Origin: Burkholderiaceae bacterium
GTDB lineage: Bacteria; Pseudomonadota; Gammaproteobacteria; Burkholderiales; Burkholderiaceae_C
Reading direction: 5' to 3'
NCBI GenBank assembly: GCA_023262645.1
Contig: JALRAA010000070.1
Location: forward strand, 1-7,178
DNA length: 7,178 nucleotides
Shown here: positions 6,033 through 7,178 of the stretch, in pieces
Numbering within the stretch: the first letter of the stretch is position 1
Layout of the letters: every line of letters begins with the position of its first letter
Notes under the pieces: model-generated
What the model was told of the DNA's origin: nothing
Database searches by the model: none
Seen by the model: the letters and a program-made list of their open reading frames with translations, nothing else
Position numbers and translations under genes: made by a program

Positions 6033-6053
6033 GGCTGGATCATACGATCAGCC
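6033..6053 (+). promoter_or_regulatory. Hairpin just upstream of the M48 protease start
   Basis: GGCT and GATC (6033-6041, with one bulged G at 6037) pair with GATC and AGCC (6046-6053) around an ATAC loop, giving an 8-bp stem that ends 11 bases before the TTG start. The gap 5959-6064 must hold both the moaC and protease promoters. The hairpin sits where the protease ribosome-binding site should be, and no clear Shine-Dalgarno sequence is seen there. A role in translation control is inference only. Confidence 0.25.
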
Positions 6054-6064
6054 GTTCCAAGCCT

Positions 6065-6787
6065 TTGAACACCTTCCTGACCTATTCGCAAAAACTGGCC
6101 GCCACATTGGCCGTGGCGGGTGCGGTGCTGGGCGCTTTTGCGCAAACCCCAGGTCGCTTACCCAGCATTGGCGATGGCAACAGCATGAGTGTTCCCCAGG
6201 AAAAACGTTTGGGTGAATCCATCATGCGTCAACTCATGCGTGACCCCGACTACATGGACGACCCGGTGTTGGTGGATTATTTGCAAAACATTTGGCAGCC
6301 CCTGCGTGCCTCTGCCCGCCAACTGGGAAACCTGCCACCGGAACTGGACGAGACGTTTTCTTGGGATTTGTTGTTGGTCAGAGACCGCTCGGTGAATGCA
6401 TTTGCCTTGCCTGGCGGATTCATGGGTGTGCACTTGGGCTTGATCGCGGTGGTGTCGAACAAAGACGAGTTGGCCGCTGTCATGGGCCACGAGTTGAGCC
6501 ATGTCACGCAGCGACACATCGCACGCATGCAAGACAGCCAAGCCAAGCAAACGCCCTGGTTGATTGGCAGTTTTGTCTTGGGTGTGTTGGCAGCCAGCAG
6601 GAGCCCTGATGCGGCGAATGCGTTGATCATGGGCGGAACCGCCGGCGTTGCACAAGGCCAGTTGAATTTCTCCAGAGACATGGAAAGAGAAGCCGACCGC
6701 TTAGGTTTTGCTGTCAGCACCCATGCGGGCTTTGAAGCCCAAGGAGTGGTCAGCATGTTTCAAAACTGGCGCTTGCATCGCGGTTGA
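6065..6787 (+). CDS. Secreted M48 metalloprotease (BepA/YfgC type), N-terminal part ending at a frameshift
   Basis: BepA-type M48 proteases act in the periplasm on outer-membrane protein and LPS-transporter assembly. The first 26 or so residues look like a Sec signal peptide (LAATLAVAGAVLGAFAQ, cleavage likely after AFA). The catalytic domain shows the substrate-cleft segment NAFALPGGFMGVHLGLI (111-127), the zinc motif HELSH (142-146), a hydrophobic hairpin-like stretch (PWLIGSFVLGVLAA, 164-177), and the third zinc ligand region EREADRLGF (207-215). The frame is normal through Met231-Phe232-Gln233, then reads NWRLHRG and stops at 6785-6787. The expected continuation KLALASRLND is in the -1 frame, so one base, probably an A in AAAA 6762-6765, is missing. 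The start is assigned to TTG 6065 because no in-frame ATG precedes the signal peptide and a stop lies at 6023-6025; this choice is only moderately sure. Confidence 0.85.
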   Translation: MNTFLTYSQKLAATLAVAGAVLGAFAQTPGRLPSIGDGNSMSVPQEKRLGESIMRQLMRDPDYMDDPVLVDYLQNIWQPLRASARQLGNLPPELDETFSWDLLLVRDRSVNAFALPGGFMGVHLGLIAVVSNKDELAAVMGHELSHVTQRHIARMQDSQAKQTPWLIGSFVLGVLAASRSPDAANALIMGGTAGVAQGQLNFSRDMEREADRLGFAVSTHAGFEAQGVVSMFQNWRLHRG

Positions 6788-7178
6788 ACGACAGCGGTGG
6801 TTTTCCTTATTTGCGCAGTCACCCGTTGACCACCGAGCGCATCGGCGACATGCAAGCGCGCATCGGCGCCAATGCCACCAGCACCCAAAGCAACCCGGGA
6901 ACCGTCGAGCATTTGCTGATGTCGGGCCGCGCCAAAGCGTTGATGAGCACACGTGTCGAAGACTTGGAGAATTTGACCAAGACTTACGAAGCCGATTTGG
7001 GCAAAGAAAAAAATCTGCAGCGGCAAGCCTCTTCGACATACGCCGCCGCCATGGCCTATGCCAAACAAAGAGACATGGCAAAAGCGCGCGAAGCTGCAAA
7101 AAACTTGTTGGCCTTGGTTGCAGAAGATGCGGCAGGTGTGCGGGAAGCGAAATGGTTGGTGGCTGATCTTGAGCGTCA
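6766..7178 (+). pseudogene. C-terminal part of the same M48 protease, out of frame, running past the window end
   Basis: The frame beginning CTG at 6766 is open to the end of the window and continues the upstream protease: LALASRLNDSGGFPYLRSHP, then LTTERIGDMQARIG. This is the segment after the catalytic core; the His of SHPL (6820-6822) corresponds, by my recollection of the family, to the conserved regulatory His of E. coli BepA (THPLP). From about 6900 on the sequence is helical and Ala/Leu-rich (VEHLLMSGRAKALM, then YAAAMAYAKQRDMAKAREAA), consistent with the C-terminal TPR repeats of BepA. No stop or other damage is seen across 137 codons, so the break is either very recent or an error in the sequence. 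The true 3' end is outside the window. I do not think this part is translated separately. Confidence 0.8.

Noticed and set aside
6039..6044. Minus-strand TATGAT as the -10 of moaC
   Set aside because: It matches 5 of 6 bases, but no acceptable -35 lies at 16-18 bases; a chance match within the hairpin is as likely.
6758..6770. Programmed -1 frameshifting in the M48 protease
   Set aside because: The site reads TTT CAA AAC TGG, which is not an X XXY YYZ heptamer, no clear downstream stimulatory structure is seen, and the family is normally encoded in one frame.

Overview
The window looks like an ordinary core-chromosome segment of a betaproteobacterium, most likely Burkholderiales and probably Comamonadaceae. 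I infer this from the protein sequences (RecA C-terminus, SucC/SucD, TerC-type protein, M48 protease) and from the recA-recX ... sucC-sucD-terC-pilin run, an order I associate with that family. Base composition is moderate in GC, with many TTG (Leu), GAA and AAA codons, so this is not one of the very GC-rich members. The genus cannot be fixed from the sequence alone.

Layout, left to right: the 3' end of recA (+) and recX (+) form a recombination pair. A type 2 argC (arginine biosynthesis) lies on the minus strand and converges on recX. A 212-base divergent gap separates argC from the tightly packed sucC-sucD-terC run (+): succinyl-CoA synthetase beta and alpha, then a TerC/YjbE-family membrane protein whose ATG directly follows the sucD stop. 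A type IV prepilin (+) follows, with its own good ribosome-binding site. moaC (molybdenum cofactor synthesis) lies on the minus strand and converges on the pilin gene. Divergent from moaC, a secreted BepA-type M48 metalloprotease (+) runs off the right edge and carries a one-base frameshift after residue 233.

Functionally this is a patchwork of housekeeping genes: DNA recombination control, arginine synthesis, the substrate-level phosphorylation step of the TCA cycle, probable metal-ion export, pili, Moco synthesis and envelope protein quality control. I see no mobile element, CRISPR array, tRNA, rRNA or riboswitch. No stretch longer than about 212 bases lacks a gene.

I found no new biological system. 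The observations most worth a second look are the frameshift in the M48 protease, whose downstream frame is still intact, and a sharp change of codon use inside sucD (about residues 19-228) that suggests allelic replacement from a higher-GC relative. Lesser points are the type 2 argC placed between recX and sucC, the zero-gap sucD/terC junction, and several dyad symmetries in the gaps between genes.
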